8,859 bases of DNA from Pseudomonadota bacterium (lineage in GTDB: Bacteria > Pseudomonadota > Gammaproteobacteria > Burkholderiales > SCOH01), in NCBI GenBank assembly GCA_030917985.1, contig JAUPTR010000354.1:1-8859 (forward strand), written 5' to 3'. The stretch's first letter is position 1; each line of letters starts with the position of its first letter. Below, piece after piece: positions 1 to 7,246 of the stretch. The position numbers and the translations under genes are program-made. The notes below the pieces were generated by a model. That model was given only the letters and a program-made list of their open reading frames with translations, was not told the DNA's origin and made no database searches.

Positions 1-12
1 CTCTTCCGATCT
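1..12. other. Illumina adapter remnant (not genomic)
   Basis: The first 12 bases, CTCTTCCGATCT, are identical to the 3' end of the standard Illumina TruSeq adapter (…GACGCTCTTCCGATCT). The match begins at base 1, and native glnE coding sequence starts right after it. On the minus strand these bases would add Arg-Ser-Glu-Glu to the open glnE frame without a stop, so the junction is not visible from the reading frame alone. This is an untrimmed library artefact; bases 1-12 should not be translated. Confidence 0.93.
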
Positions 13-1710
13 CAGCTCTGGCCTTTGTGGCGGCGCATACAGCAGGCGCGCATCCAGCAACTCGTCGAGCAGAATCGGGTGTTGTGTCAGATAGGCCGAA
101 ACCCAAGGGCTGGCGCTATACAGTGTCGCAATTCGCTTGAGCGTCTGCGGGTGTTCCACCAGCAGTGAAAGATAGGCCTCCCGGCGGCAAATTGCCTCAA
201 GCAGGCGCAGCATACGCTCCAGTGTTTGTTCCGGATTGTGGAAGCTTGCGGCAACCTCAATAGTGGGCGGCAGCAGCTTATCCAGCTTATGGCGGCTACC
301 CTCGGGCAACTGTTGATAACGGCCAGACAGTCGCAGTTGCAGTAATTGAGAGCGGGCCTCTTCACCATTGTTGTAGCCTTGTTGCTGCAGCAATTCGGCG
401 GTCTGCTCCTGCTCGACGTCGCTCCACAGCGGTTCCAGCCGATGTTCGGTTTCATCCTGCTGTGTCGAGAATACCTGTTCGAAATGGCGGGTGACCTTTT
501 GCCGATGTGCATCCAGTGCCGGCATGAATGAGGCAAAATCAGCAAAGCCCATGGTTTCTGCAATCAACTGGCGATCCACTTCGTTGCGCGGCAGCGTCTG
601 GGTCTGGCCGTCTTCCAGGTATTGCAGGCGATGTTCAAGATTGCGCAGGAACTCATAGGCGGCAATCAATTCATCTACCGTATCGCTGGACAACAATTGC
701 TGGCTGGCAAGATAACGCAGGACCGTACGGGTCGGTTTTACTTGCAGAGCCCTGTCACGTCCACCGCGAATCAGCTGGAATACCTGGGCAATAAACTCGA
801 TCTCCCGGATGCCGCCCGGGCCGAGCTTGATATTGTCCTGCATCTCCTTGCGGGCCACTTCGCGGCGGATTTGAACATGCAGGTTACGCATTGAGCCGTA
901 GGCGCCAAAGTCGAGGTATTTACGAAACACGAACGGGCGAACGATTTGTACCAGACCCTCCTGATCACCACATAGTGCCCGCCCCTTGATCCAGGCATAA
1001 CGCTCCCATTCGCGCCCTTGCGTGTGCAGATAGGCTTCCAGTGCGGCAAAGCTGGAAACCAGCGGGCCACTGTCGCCGTAGGGGCGCAGGCGCATGTCAA
1101 CCCGGAACACAAATCCCTCTGCAGTTGCATCGTTTAACGCATTGATCAGCTTGCGGCCCAGTTGGGTAAAGAATTCGTGGTTGGAGCGCTGGCGGTTGCC
1201 GTTAGTGTTGCCATCTTCCGGGTAAATGAAAATCAGGTCGATATCGGAGGATACATTCAGCTCACCGCCACCCAGCTTGCCCATGCCGACAACGATCATC
1301 TCCTGTTCGGTGTTGGTTTCCTCACCGATTGGCGAACCAAATTGTGCGATCAACCACAGGCGTAATAAGCGGTGCGCGTGTGCCAAAGCAACTTCTGCCA
1401 GATCGGTAGTCACGGTGATCACTTCTTCAAGCGTCGCCAGTCCCCCCAAGTCACGTGCGTACAGGCGCCCCATCACGCGTTGGCGCAGGCGCCGCAGTTG
1501 CGACTTCAGCTGATCTTCGTTGCTTGCTTCCGGCTGCTGTGCCAGCCATTCAAGCATGGCTGTGCGATCAAGAACTTGCCCCAGCGACTGTGTTTCCGTC
1601 TCGACCAAGTCTGTTGAATCATGGTACAACCGCTGCAGATAGCGGCTGTGGGCCAGCGCAAATTCAAATCGTTGAGCCGGATCTGCATATTGCGTCGGCA
1701 TTGGAACCAT
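13..1710 (-). CDS. glnE: Bifunctional glutamine synthetase adenylyltransferase/adenylyl-removing enzyme, N-terminal part (runs off left edge)
   Basis: GlnE adds AMP to, and removes it from, glutamine synthetase in response to the PII protein, matching ammonia assimilation to nitrogen supply in the cytoplasm. About 566 codons are present of a protein usually near 900-950 residues. The nucleotidyltransferase signature GMGKLGGGELNVSSDIDLIF lies at residues 142-161, with metal-binding Asp156 and Asp158. RVDMRLRPYGDSGPLV follows from residue 203, then GGIREIEFI from about 299 and DELLDARLL near the cut end. This covers the whole adenylyl-removing half and the linker; the C-terminal adenylylating half is missing because the contig ends. 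An in-frame TAG lies nine codons upstream of ATG 1710. The only Shine-Dalgarno-like bases (GACAGG) abut that ATG but sit 9 nt before a second ATG at 1701, so the true start may be 1701 (Met4). The gene is divergent from the flagellar operon and functionally unrelated to it. Confidence 0.96.
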
Positions 1711-1731
1711 CCTGTCTAAATCAAAGATGTC

Positions 1732-1737
1732 ATTCTA
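1732..1737 (-). promoter_or_regulatory. Possible -10 box for glnE
   Basis: On the minus strand TAGAAT (5 of 6 matches to TATAAT) lies 22 bases before the first glnE ATG. TAG comes from the end of the palindromic element at 1735-1905 and AAT from the flank. No good -35 hexamer sits at 16-18 bp (CAGCCT at 17). Only 24 bp separate the element from the glnE start, so any glnE promoter must overlap the element, lie beyond it, or be created by it. Weak call. Confidence 0.3.
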
Positions 1738-1905
1738 GCAGCCTGTCGGGCTTGAGGCTGATCTGCTGTGCCAGCGGGAGAAACGGCCCATTTTTAGCTG
1801 CTTGCTCGTTGAATAGCCCTGCTATGCGCCTCATTTAAGCAGGCAAATCTGGCCTCGTTTTCCCGCTCGGCTCGCTACGATCGCTCAAGCCCGACGGGCT
1901 GCTAG
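1735..1905. repeat. 171-bp nested inverted-repeat element (MITE- or BIME-like)
   Basis: The outer arms are 22 bp each, at 1735-1756 and 1884-1905, and match at 21 of 22 positions; the exception is T1744, which would form a G-U wobble in RNA. Inside are further matching arms: 1773-1788 with 1851-1867 (AGCGGGAGAAACGGCC against GGCCTCGTTTTCCCGCT, small gaps), 1798-1803 with 1837-1842 (CTGCTT/AAGCAG), and an apex hairpin ATAGC-CCT-GCTAT at 1813-1825. All pairs share one centre near 1819-1820, so the whole stretch is one long imperfect palindrome. The right arm also contains its own small palindrome, AGCCCGACGGGCT, at 1888-1900, like the hairpins of REP elements. Both ends read CTAG, so a TA target duplication is possible but cannot be told from the symmetry itself. 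No transposase is present. A terminator is unlikely because the flanking genes diverge and no T-run follows the outer stem. Confidence 0.7.
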
Positions 1906-1962
1906 CAACGCCATACCGCGCTGCGCCTTGCATTTTGTTAAGATTTTTATCAGGTATTTGGC

Positions 1963-1968
1963 TATAAT
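1963..1968 (+). promoter_or_regulatory. Probable -10 box of the fliE-fliJ operon promoter
   Basis: A perfect TATAAT lies 22 bases before the preferred fliE ATG (1990) in an A/T-rich stretch (1931-1968). Expected transcription start is near 1975, giving a leader of about 15 nt that just includes the ribosome-binding site. No good -35 lies at 16-18 bp; the best candidates are TTAAGA (1938-1943, 19 bp) and TTGTTA (1935-1940, 22 bp). A poor -35 would fit an activator-dependent promoter, but I cannot identify an activator site. No convincing sigma-54 or FliA-type box was found. Confidence 0.5.
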
Positions 1969-1975
1969 CGCAGCC

Positions 1976-1980
1976 AGAGG
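1976..1980 (+). promoter_or_regulatory. fliE ribosome-binding site (decides the start)
   Basis: AGAGG directly abuts an ATG at 1981 but lies 9 nt before the ATG at 1990. Initiation at 1981 would leave no spacing, so 1990 is preferred. That start also gives the N-terminus MSVNGIDQM, closer to known FliE proteins than MGKMSVNG. Confidence 0.6.
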
Positions 1981-1989
1981 ATGGGCAAA

Positions 1990-2313
1990 ATGAGTGTAAA
2001 CGGAATCGATCAAATGCTCGGTGAGTTACGTGCCATGTCAGCCAAGGCTGCGGGCAGTGTAGTTGCGCCTGCGCCGAAAGAAGCCGGCTCGGTGGATTTT
2101 GCATCGATGCTCAAATCCTCGATCGATCAGGTCAATCAGGCTCAGCAGCAGTCACAGGCAATGCAAAAACAGTTCGAGCTGGGGGCACCTGACACCAATC
2201 TGCAAGATGTCATGGTTTCGTTGCAGAAAGCCAATATCTCTTTTGAAACCATGGTTCAAGTACGCAACAAGCTGGTATCCGCATACCAGGAAGTCATGAA
2301 TATCCAAGTCTGA
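1990..2313 (+). CDS. fliE: Flagellar hook-basal body complex protein FliE
   Basis: FliE is the small adaptor joining the MS ring (FliF) to the proximal rod, and it is needed early for export of rod proteins. The protein is 107 residues from ATG 1990, close to the 104 of E. coli. The diagnostic C-terminus is present: DVMVSLQKANISFETMVQVR, then NKLVSAYQEVMNIQV, nearly identical to E. coli (NKLVAAYQEVMSMQV). The N-terminal half is variable and Ala/Gln-rich, as usual. A start at 1981 (three more residues) is possible but would abut the ribosome-binding site. It is the first gene of the fliEFGHIJ operon; fliF starts 21 bp after its stop. Confidence 0.97.
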   Translation: MSVNGIDQMLGELRAMSAKAAGSVVAPAPKEAGSVDFASMLKSSIDQVNQAQQQSQAMQKQFELGAPDTNLQDVMVSLQKANISFETMVQVRNKLVSAYQEVMNIQV

Positions 2314-2334
2314 GCGTAACTGAACTGAACCTCT

Positions 2335-4002
2335 ATGCCCGAAGCTTTGCGGCAGTTACTCGCTGCCATCCAGCAGAGATTTAACAGCCTCCAGAAAAAC
2401 CAGCAAATTGCAGTCATGATCGGCATCGCTACCGCGATAGCGCTGGTCGTTGGTGCAACTTTGTGGACCTCGTCCACCCCACACAAAATCCTGTTCAGTA
2501 ATTTGTCCGACAAGGACGGTGGTGCCATTACCCAGGCGCTGCAACAGATGAATATCCAGTACAAGACCGAGGCCGGAGGGGTGATCAGCGTGCCCGCCGA
2601 ACAGGTCTACGATATTCGCCTGCGCCTGGCGTCTCAGGGGCTGCCCAAAGGCGGTACCGTTGGCTTTGAGTTGATGGATAACCAGAAACTGGGTATTAGC
2701 CAGTTTACCGAACAGGTTAACTATCAGCGCTCGGTTGAGGGTGAATTGGCCAAGTCGATTGAATCGCTTGCATCAGTCGAGAGTGCCCGCGTACATCTTG
2801 CAGTGCCTCGGACCACTGTTTTTCTGCGAGAGCAGCAAAAACCCTCTGCATCGGTAGTCCTGACACTGCACGCTGGCCGTGTGCTGGATTCTGCGCAGGT
2901 CGCGGGTATCGTACATCTGGTTTCCAGCAGTGTGCCGGATCTGCCGGTGAAGAATGTCACCGTGGTTGATCAGGGTGGTAATCTGCTGAGCAGCAGCTTG
3001 GATGCAAACAATCCAGGTGGGCTGGACCCGCGGCAGTTGAACTATCTGCGCAATGTCGAGCAGGGTTATGTGAAGCGTATCGAGGCAATCCTGCAGCCGA
3101 TTGCCGGCAAGGAAAACATCAAGGCCGAGGTGACGGCATCGCTGGATTTCTCCGAAATTGAACAGACTTCCGAGAGTTTCCGACCTAATTCTCCGCCCGA
3201 AAAACAGGCTATTCGCAGCCAGCAATCGCTGGAAACGCTAAATGGCGAGGACAAGAACGCTGCAGGCGTTCCGGGAGCGTTTTCCAATCAACCTCCCGGC
3301 AATGCGACTGCGCCGATCACCCAGCCGCCGGGGGCACGTCCTGGTGTGGCCGGAACCAATGTTGCAACAACGCCATCCTCTTCCCACAAGGAAGTGACCA
3401 CCAATTACGAGGTGGACAAGACTATTCAGCATACCCGTCAGCCCGTTGGCACCATCAAGCGCTTGTCTGCCGCAGTGGTGGTCAACTACAAGCCGGTAGT
3501 GGGTAAAGATGGCAAAACCAGCTTCAAGGCTTATACCCCTCAGGAACTGACCCAGATCAACAACCTGGTGAAGGAGGCGATGGGTTTCAACCAGACTCGC
3601 GGCGACTCCCTGAATGTCGTGAATGCGCCATTTGCCGGAGCAAGCGAGCCTGCTACGGCTATCGACAGGCTGGTTCAGGAAGCATCGGCCAACTGGCAGC
3701 AAATATTCAAGAATGTGCTGATTACCTTGGTGGTACTGTATCTGATCTTTGGCGTGATCCGGCCGGCAATTCGTTACATGACTGCGGCCCCGGAACCGGA
3801 GAAATCGGGTGACGGTGAACTGACTGGTGAGGCTCAGGCCGAGCTGGAAGCCGAAGAGGCTGCAAAAGCCGAAGAAGATGAAATGGCGCAACATCTGGCA
3901 ACCTATGCGGACAATCTGCAAGCGGCCAAGGATCTCGCCAAAACTGACCCGCGCATGGTCGCCGGTGTGGTCAAAGCCTGGATAGCCAAAGAAGATGAGT
4001 GA
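2335..4002 (+). CDS. fliF: Flagellar MS-ring protein FliF
   Basis: FliF assembles into the MS ring in the inner membrane, the base of the flagellar motor and the housing of the export gate. Length is 555 residues (E. coli 552). After a short cytoplasmic N-terminus, a first membrane helix lies at about 25-44. The ring-building YscJ/FliF domain follows, with LFSNLSDKDGG (53-63), QGLPKGG (101-107), FTEQVNYQR (124-132) and EGELAKSI (135-142). A Pro/Gly/Asn-rich, low-complexity stretch lies around 315-350, and a second membrane helix at about 460-478. The acidic cytoplasmic tail ends in DPRMVAGVVKAWIAKEDE, the FliG-binding segment. An in-frame stop at 2326-2328 makes ATG 2335 the earliest start. 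I see no clear Shine-Dalgarno before it, so it may be translated by coupling to fliE. The stop overlaps the fliG start by 8 bases. Confidence 0.98.
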   Translation: MPEALRQLLAAIQQRFNSLQKNQQIAVMIGIATAIALVVGATLWTSSTPHKILFSNLSDKDGGAITQALQQMNIQYKTEAGGVISVPAEQVYDIRLRLASQGLPKGGTVGFELMDNQKLGISQFTEQVNYQRSVEGELAKSIESLASVESARVHLAVPRTTVFLREQQKPSASVVLTLHAGRVLDSAQVAGIVHLVSSSVPDLPVKNVTVVDQGGNLLSSSLDANNPGGLDPRQLNYLRNVEQGYVKRIEAILQPIAGKENIKAEVTASLDFSEIEQTSESFRPNSPPEKQAIRSQQSLETLNGEDKNAAGVPGAFSNQPPGNATAPITQPPGARPGVAGTNVATTPSSSHKEVTTNYEVDKTIQHTRQPVGTIKRLSAAVVVNYKPVVGKDGKTSFKAYTPQELTQINNLVKEAMGFNQTRGDSLNVVNAPFAGASEPATAIDRLVQEASANWQQIFKNVLITLVVLYLIFGVIRPAIRYMTAAPEPEKSGDGELTGEAQAELEAEEAAKAEEDEMAQHLATYADNLQAAKDLAKTDPRMVAGVVKAWIAKEDE

Positions 4003-4996
4003 CGTTGGTATTCGCAAGAGCGCCATTTTGCTGTTGAGCCTTGGAGAAGAGGCTGCAGTAGAGGTGTTCAAGTTTTTGGGCCCCAAAGAGGTACAGAAAC
4101 TGGGAGCGGCGATGGCTGCGATCGAGAACGTCAATCGTGGCGAAATCGACGAGGTCTTGCAGGAGTTCAAGGCGGAAATCGAGAATCGCGCCAGTCTGGG
4201 CGCTTCAGATGAATACCTGCGATCTGTTCTGACAAAGGCGCTGGGAACTGATCGCGCCAATAATCTGCTGGATCGGATTCTGCAAGGCAGTGAATCCAAT
4301 AATGGCATCGAAGGCCTGAAATGGATGGATTCGGCATCGGTTGCCGAATTGATTAAAAACGAGCATCCACAGATTATTGCAACCATTCTGGTGCATCTGG
4401 AGCAGGATCAGTCGGCGGAGGTGTTGTCACAGTTTGTTGAGCGCCTGCGTAATGATGTGTTGCTGCGTATAGCCACATTGGAAGGGGTACAGCCGACAGC
4501 ACTGCGGGAGCTGAACGAGGTGTTGACGCAGTTGCTTTCTGGCTCTGACAAGATCAAGAAGAGCGCCATGGGTGGTATTCAAACTGCCGCCGAGATACTC
4601 AACATGATGGGCGGAGTGGTCGAAACGTCGGCTCTGGCTGCGATCCGTGAGTACGATCCGGAGCTGGCACAGAAGATCCAGGACAAGATGTTTGTGTTCG
4701 ACAATCTGATGGATCTCGATGACCGCGGCATCCAGTTGTTGTTGCGCGAAGTGCAGTCCGAATCGCTGATTATTGCGCTGAAAGGCACCAATCCAGAACT
4801 CAAGGAAAAAATCTTCCGCAACATGTCGCAGCGCGCCGCAGAAATGCTGCGCGACGATCTCGAAGCCAAGGGGCCTGTCCGTTTGTCAGAAGTCGAGGCG
4901 GAGCAGCGCGAAATTCTCAAGATCGTGCGCAAGCTAGCCGACGAAGGTCAGTTGGTACTGGGCGGCAAGGGTGGGGACGAAGGCCTTGTCGAGTAA
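3995..4996 (+). CDS. fliG: Flagellar motor switch (rotor) protein FliG
   Basis: FliG forms the cytoplasmic rotor ring on FliF. It receives torque from the MotA stator and switches rotation with FliM and FliN. Length is 333 residues (E. coli 331). The N-terminal FliF-binding domain spans about 1-100. The middle domain carries the FliM-binding EHPQ motif at 123-126, and MGGIQTAAEILNMM follows near 190-205. The C-terminal torque domain has the expected charged residues: Lys263, Arg280, Asp287, Asp288 and Arg296, corresponding to K264, R281, D288, D289 and R297 of E. coli. All key residues are intact, so a functional rotor is expected. The start overlaps fliF by 8 bases (GATGAGTGA), and a purine-rich AAAGAAG directly abuts the ATG, suggesting translational coupling. 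The end overlaps the fliH start. Confidence 0.98.
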   Translation: MSDVGIRKSAILLLSLGEEAAVEVFKFLGPKEVQKLGAAMAAIENVNRGEIDEVLQEFKAEIENRASLGASDEYLRSVLTKALGTDRANNLLDRILQGSESNNGIEGLKWMDSASVAELIKNEHPQIIATILVHLEQDQSAEVLSQFVERLRNDVLLRIATLEGVQPTALRELNEVLTQLLSGSDKIKKSAMGGIQTAAEILNMMGGVVETSALAAIREYDPELAQKIQDKMFVFDNLMDLDDRGIQLLLREVQSESLIIALKGTNPELKEKIFRNMSQRAAEMLRDDLEAKGPVRLSEVEAEQREILKIVRKLADEGQLVLGGKGGDEGLVE

Positions 4997-5747
4997 CTCG
5001 ATCATACCCAAAGAGCAGTTGACCGCTTATCAGCGCTGGGAGTTGGCTGCATTTGAGGATATCAATGAGCTTGCCGCCGGGGCCACGCCGGCTGACGCAG
5101 CCCAGCCATTGCCGCCAGATTCCTTGCCCGGCGCCGAGCCTGCGCAGGAGGAGGCTGCCGTAGAAGTTGAGCAGCCTGCACAGAATATTCCCTATCCCAC
5201 CGCAGAGGAAATGGAAGCCCTGCATCAACAGGCTTATCAGGATGCCTTTGGTGAGGGGCAAAAAGCTGGCTTTGAAAAAGGTTTTGAGCAAGGCCTGAGT
5301 GAAGGCCGCCAGGCTGCTGTGAATGACGTGGAGCAAATGACTTCGATGCTGGCCGAACTTGAGCTGGCCAATCGTGATTTCGAGTCTTCCATGGCCGAAG
5401 TTGTGCTGGATCTGGCCCTGGCTCTGACGCAACAAATGTTGCGCCAGGTCTTGCCTGTCAAAAACGACATTCTGTTGCCCTTGATCAGGGAGGCGCTGGC
5501 AAGCCTGCCTCAGGTGAATCAGCACCCGCGGATTCTGGTGCACCCAGAGAACGGCAAGGTATTGCGGGAATTGTTGACTGCAGATATCGCTCACTTTGGT
5601 TTGCGCATCATTGACGATCATACAATTCAACCTGGTGGCTGCAAGATCGAGGCTGGCTCCTCGGAAATCGATGCAACGGTCGAATCCCGTTGGTCACGTT
5701 TACTGGCTGCGCTTGGGCGCAATGGCGACTGGTTTGAGGTGTCGTGA
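4971..5747 (+). CDS. fliH: Flagellar export ATPase regulator (stator) FliH
   Basis: FliH binds the ATPase FliI, restrains its activity until docked, and links it to the export gate and C-ring. From GTG 4971 the protein has 258 residues. After an acidic, Ala/Pro/Glu-rich N-terminal region comes the FliH hallmark: an unbroken run of GxxxG steps with glycines at 96, 100, 104, 108 and 112. A helical segment and the C-terminal FliI-binding domain (about 140-250) follow. The start is uncertain. GTG 4971 overlaps fliG by 26 bases with no spacing to its AAGG. TTG 4986 gives the N-terminus MSSNSIIPKEQLTAYQRWE and an 11-base overlap, but its GAAGG is only 2 nt away. By typical FliH N-termini (…IIPKEQL…AYQRWE) I lean to TTG 4986. 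There is no ATG near the start. The stop overlaps fliI by 4 bases. Confidence 0.93.
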   Translation: MGTKALSSNSIIPKEQLTAYQRWELAAFEDINELAAGATPADAAQPLPPDSLPGAEPAQEEAAVEVEQPAQNIPYPTAEEMEALHQQAYQDAFGEGQKAGFEKGFEQGLSEGRQAAVNDVEQMTSMLAELELANRDFESSMAEVVLDLALALTQQMLRQVLPVKNDILLPLIREALASLPQVNQHPRILVHPENGKVLRELLTADIAHFGLRIIDDHTIQPGGCKIEAGSSEIDATVESRWSRLLAALGRNGDWFEVS

Positions 5748-7153
5748 GCGCGCTGGATCGCTGGCGCCAATATGCCGGGGATTGCGCCCGGATTGCTGCC
5801 GAGGCGCGTCCCTGGTTGATGCGTGGCAAGCTGACGCGTGCGGCGGGTCTGGTTTTGGAAGCTGTTGGGCTCAAACTGTCGGTTGGTAGTAGCTGCCAGA
5901 TCGTCATGCCCAGTGGCTATGGCGTTGAGGCCGAGGTTGTGGGCTTTTCCGGCGATAAGCTGTTTCTGATGCCCTTGACCGATACCTCAGGCCTCGAACC
6001 CGGTGCGGCGGTAGTTCCACTCGATACCCTGGGGCATCGCCTGCCGCGATACGGCCAACCCTATATCCCCCCCAAACGCGCCGAAGACAAGGGGCGGCAG
6101 GTCGTGGTGGGCGAACATATGCTGGGCCGTGTGGTGGATGGCCTGGGGCGTCCGCTGGATCGCGGTGGCCCGATTGAGGCAACCGACCATGTGCCCTTGA
6201 CGAGTCGACCTTTTAACCCCATGGACAGGGCTCCGGTACGCCAGGTGCTGGATGTAGGGGTGAGGGCCATCAATGCGTTATTGACCGTTGGACGCGGGCA
6301 GCGACTTGGCTTGTTTGCTGGCTCGGGGGTTGGCAAAAGCGTGTTGCTGGGGATGATGGCGCGCTACACCACTGCCGATATTGTTGTTGTGGGTTTGATT
6401 GGTGAGCGCGGGCGTGAGGTGAAGGACTTTATCGAGAATATTCTCGGTCATGAAGGTCTGCAGCGCTCGATAGTGGTGGCTGCGCCGGCCGATTCCTCTC
6501 CCTTGTTACGTCTGCACGGTGCGTCATATGCCACATCGATTGCCGAATATTTTCGTAATCGTGGCTATAACGTGTTGCTGATCATGGACTCTTTGACTCG
6601 CTATGCAATGGCCCAGCGTGAAATCGCCCTTGCCATCGGTGAGCCCCCTGCAACCAAAGGTTATCCCCCTTCTGTGTTTGCCAAGCTCCCCCAGCTGGTG
6701 GAGCGTGCGGGCAATGGAAAAGATGGTGGTGGCTCGATTACGGCTTTTTATACGGTTCTGACCGAAGGCGATGATCAGCAGGATCCGATTGCCGACAGTG
6801 CCCGTGCAATTCTTGACGGCCACTTTGTCTTGTCCCGCAGCCTTGCGGAGCAGGGGCATTATCCGGCAATTGACATAGAGGCCTCTATTTCCCGTGTCAT
6901 GACCGATTTGCTGACGCCGGCTGAATTCGATGCGGTGCGCAAATTTAAATATCTTTATTCACGATATCAGCGTAACCGCGATTTGATCAGCGTCGGCGCC
7001 TATGTTCGGGGCGGAGATCCGGTGTTGGACAAGGCGGTAGCGTTGCATCCGCAAATGGAGCAGTTTCTGGTGCAAACCATGCATGAGAGTCAGGACTATG
7101 CGTCAAGCAGGCAGATGCTTGAGTCATTTGCTGCGCTGAGTGCCGCCTCCTGA
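5744..7153 (+). CDS. fliI: Flagellum-specific type III export ATPase FliI
   Basis: FliI is the hexameric ATPase that, with FliH and FliJ, energises unfolding and entry of flagellar substrates into the export gate. Length is 469 residues (E. coli 457). Family motifs are complete: Walker A AGSGVGKS at 192-199 (Lys198), catalytic Glu221 in GERGRE (220-225), and Walker B with Asp282 in LLIMDSLTRYAMAQRE. The flagellar/type III signature GEPPATKGYPPSVFAKLPQL follows. The N-terminal LMRGKLTRAAGLVLEA and the C-terminal VGAYVRGGDPVLDKAV are typical of FliI rather than the F1-ATPase beta subunit. The Lys198-Glu221 spacing equals that of Salmonella FliI (K188/E211). It starts at GTG in a GTGA overlap with the fliH stop, with GAGG 4 nt upstream. 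No anomaly is visible. Confidence 0.98.
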   Translation: MSALDRWRQYAGDCARIAAEARPWLMRGKLTRAAGLVLEAVGLKLSVGSSCQIVMPSGYGVEAEVVGFSGDKLFLMPLTDTSGLEPGAAVVPLDTLGHRLPRYGQPYIPPKRAEDKGRQVVVGEHMLGRVVDGLGRPLDRGGPIEATDHVPLTSRPFNPMDRAPVRQVLDVGVRAINALLTVGRGQRLGLFAGSGVGKSVLLGMMARYTTADIVVVGLIGERGREVKDFIENILGHEGLQRSIVVAAPADSSPLLRLHGASYATSIAEYFRNRGYNVLLIMDSLTRYAMAQREIALAIGEPPATKGYPPSVFAKLPQLVERAGNGKDGGGSITAFYTVLTEGDDQQDPIADSARAILDGHFVLSRSLAEQGHYPAIDIEASISRVMTDLLTPAEFDAVRKFKYLYSRYQRNRDLISVGAYVRGGDPVLDKAVALHPQMEQFLVQTMHESQDYASSRQMLESFAALSAAS

Positions 7154-7246
7154 CCGGCCGGGCTCCATCGGTCATCTGGTCCAGATGTCGCTTGTTCTTC
7201 TGCCTAAGATAAATACTGGTGTCTTATTTTTCGGATAGGCTGTTCT
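7154..7246 (+). promoter_or_regulatory. Structured 93-bp gap between fliI and fliJ
   Basis: This gap is unusual in an operon whose other genes overlap or nearly touch. It holds three small inverted repeats. TGACCG/CGGTCA (7151-7156 with 7169-7174) begins in the fliI stop codon. CATCTGG-T-CCAGATG (7173-7187) is perfect. TAAGATA/TGTCTTA (7205-7226, one G-U) precedes five T's. The first two overlap by two bases and so exclude each other as RNA hairpins. I see no coding potential or known regulatory motif. It may affect termination, RNA processing or translation of fliJ. Confidence 0.4.
7205..7231 (+). terminator. Weak, A/T-rich terminator-like hairpin before fliJ
   Basis: Stem TAAGATA (7205-7211) pairs with TGTCTTA (7220-7226) with one G-U pair and an 8-nt loop, followed at once by TTTTT (7227-7231). 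The stem has only one G-C pair, so it would be a poor intrinsic terminator, perhaps causing partial attenuation between fliI and fliJ. It could be chance. Confidence 0.25.

Noticed and set aside
1455..1838. Plus-strand open frames over the glnE start region (for example 127 codons)
   Set aside because: They are antisense to the conserved GlnE N-terminus and have no family features or ribosome site.
1735..1905. The palindrome as a bidirectional terminator
   Set aside because: glnE and fliE point away from each other, so no transcript should end here, and no T-run follows the outer stem on either strand.
1917..1932. Possible sigma-54 promoter upstream of fliE, centred on TTGCA
   Set aside because: TTGCA at 1928-1932 would be the -12 part, but the -24 part at the right spacing reads CGCGCTG, matching TGGCACG at only two positions.
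3238..4386. 382-codon minus-strand open frame across the fliF/fliG junction
   Set aside because: It is antisense to two proteins with complete conserved motifs and shows no domain of its own; it reflects the codon usage of the plus strand.
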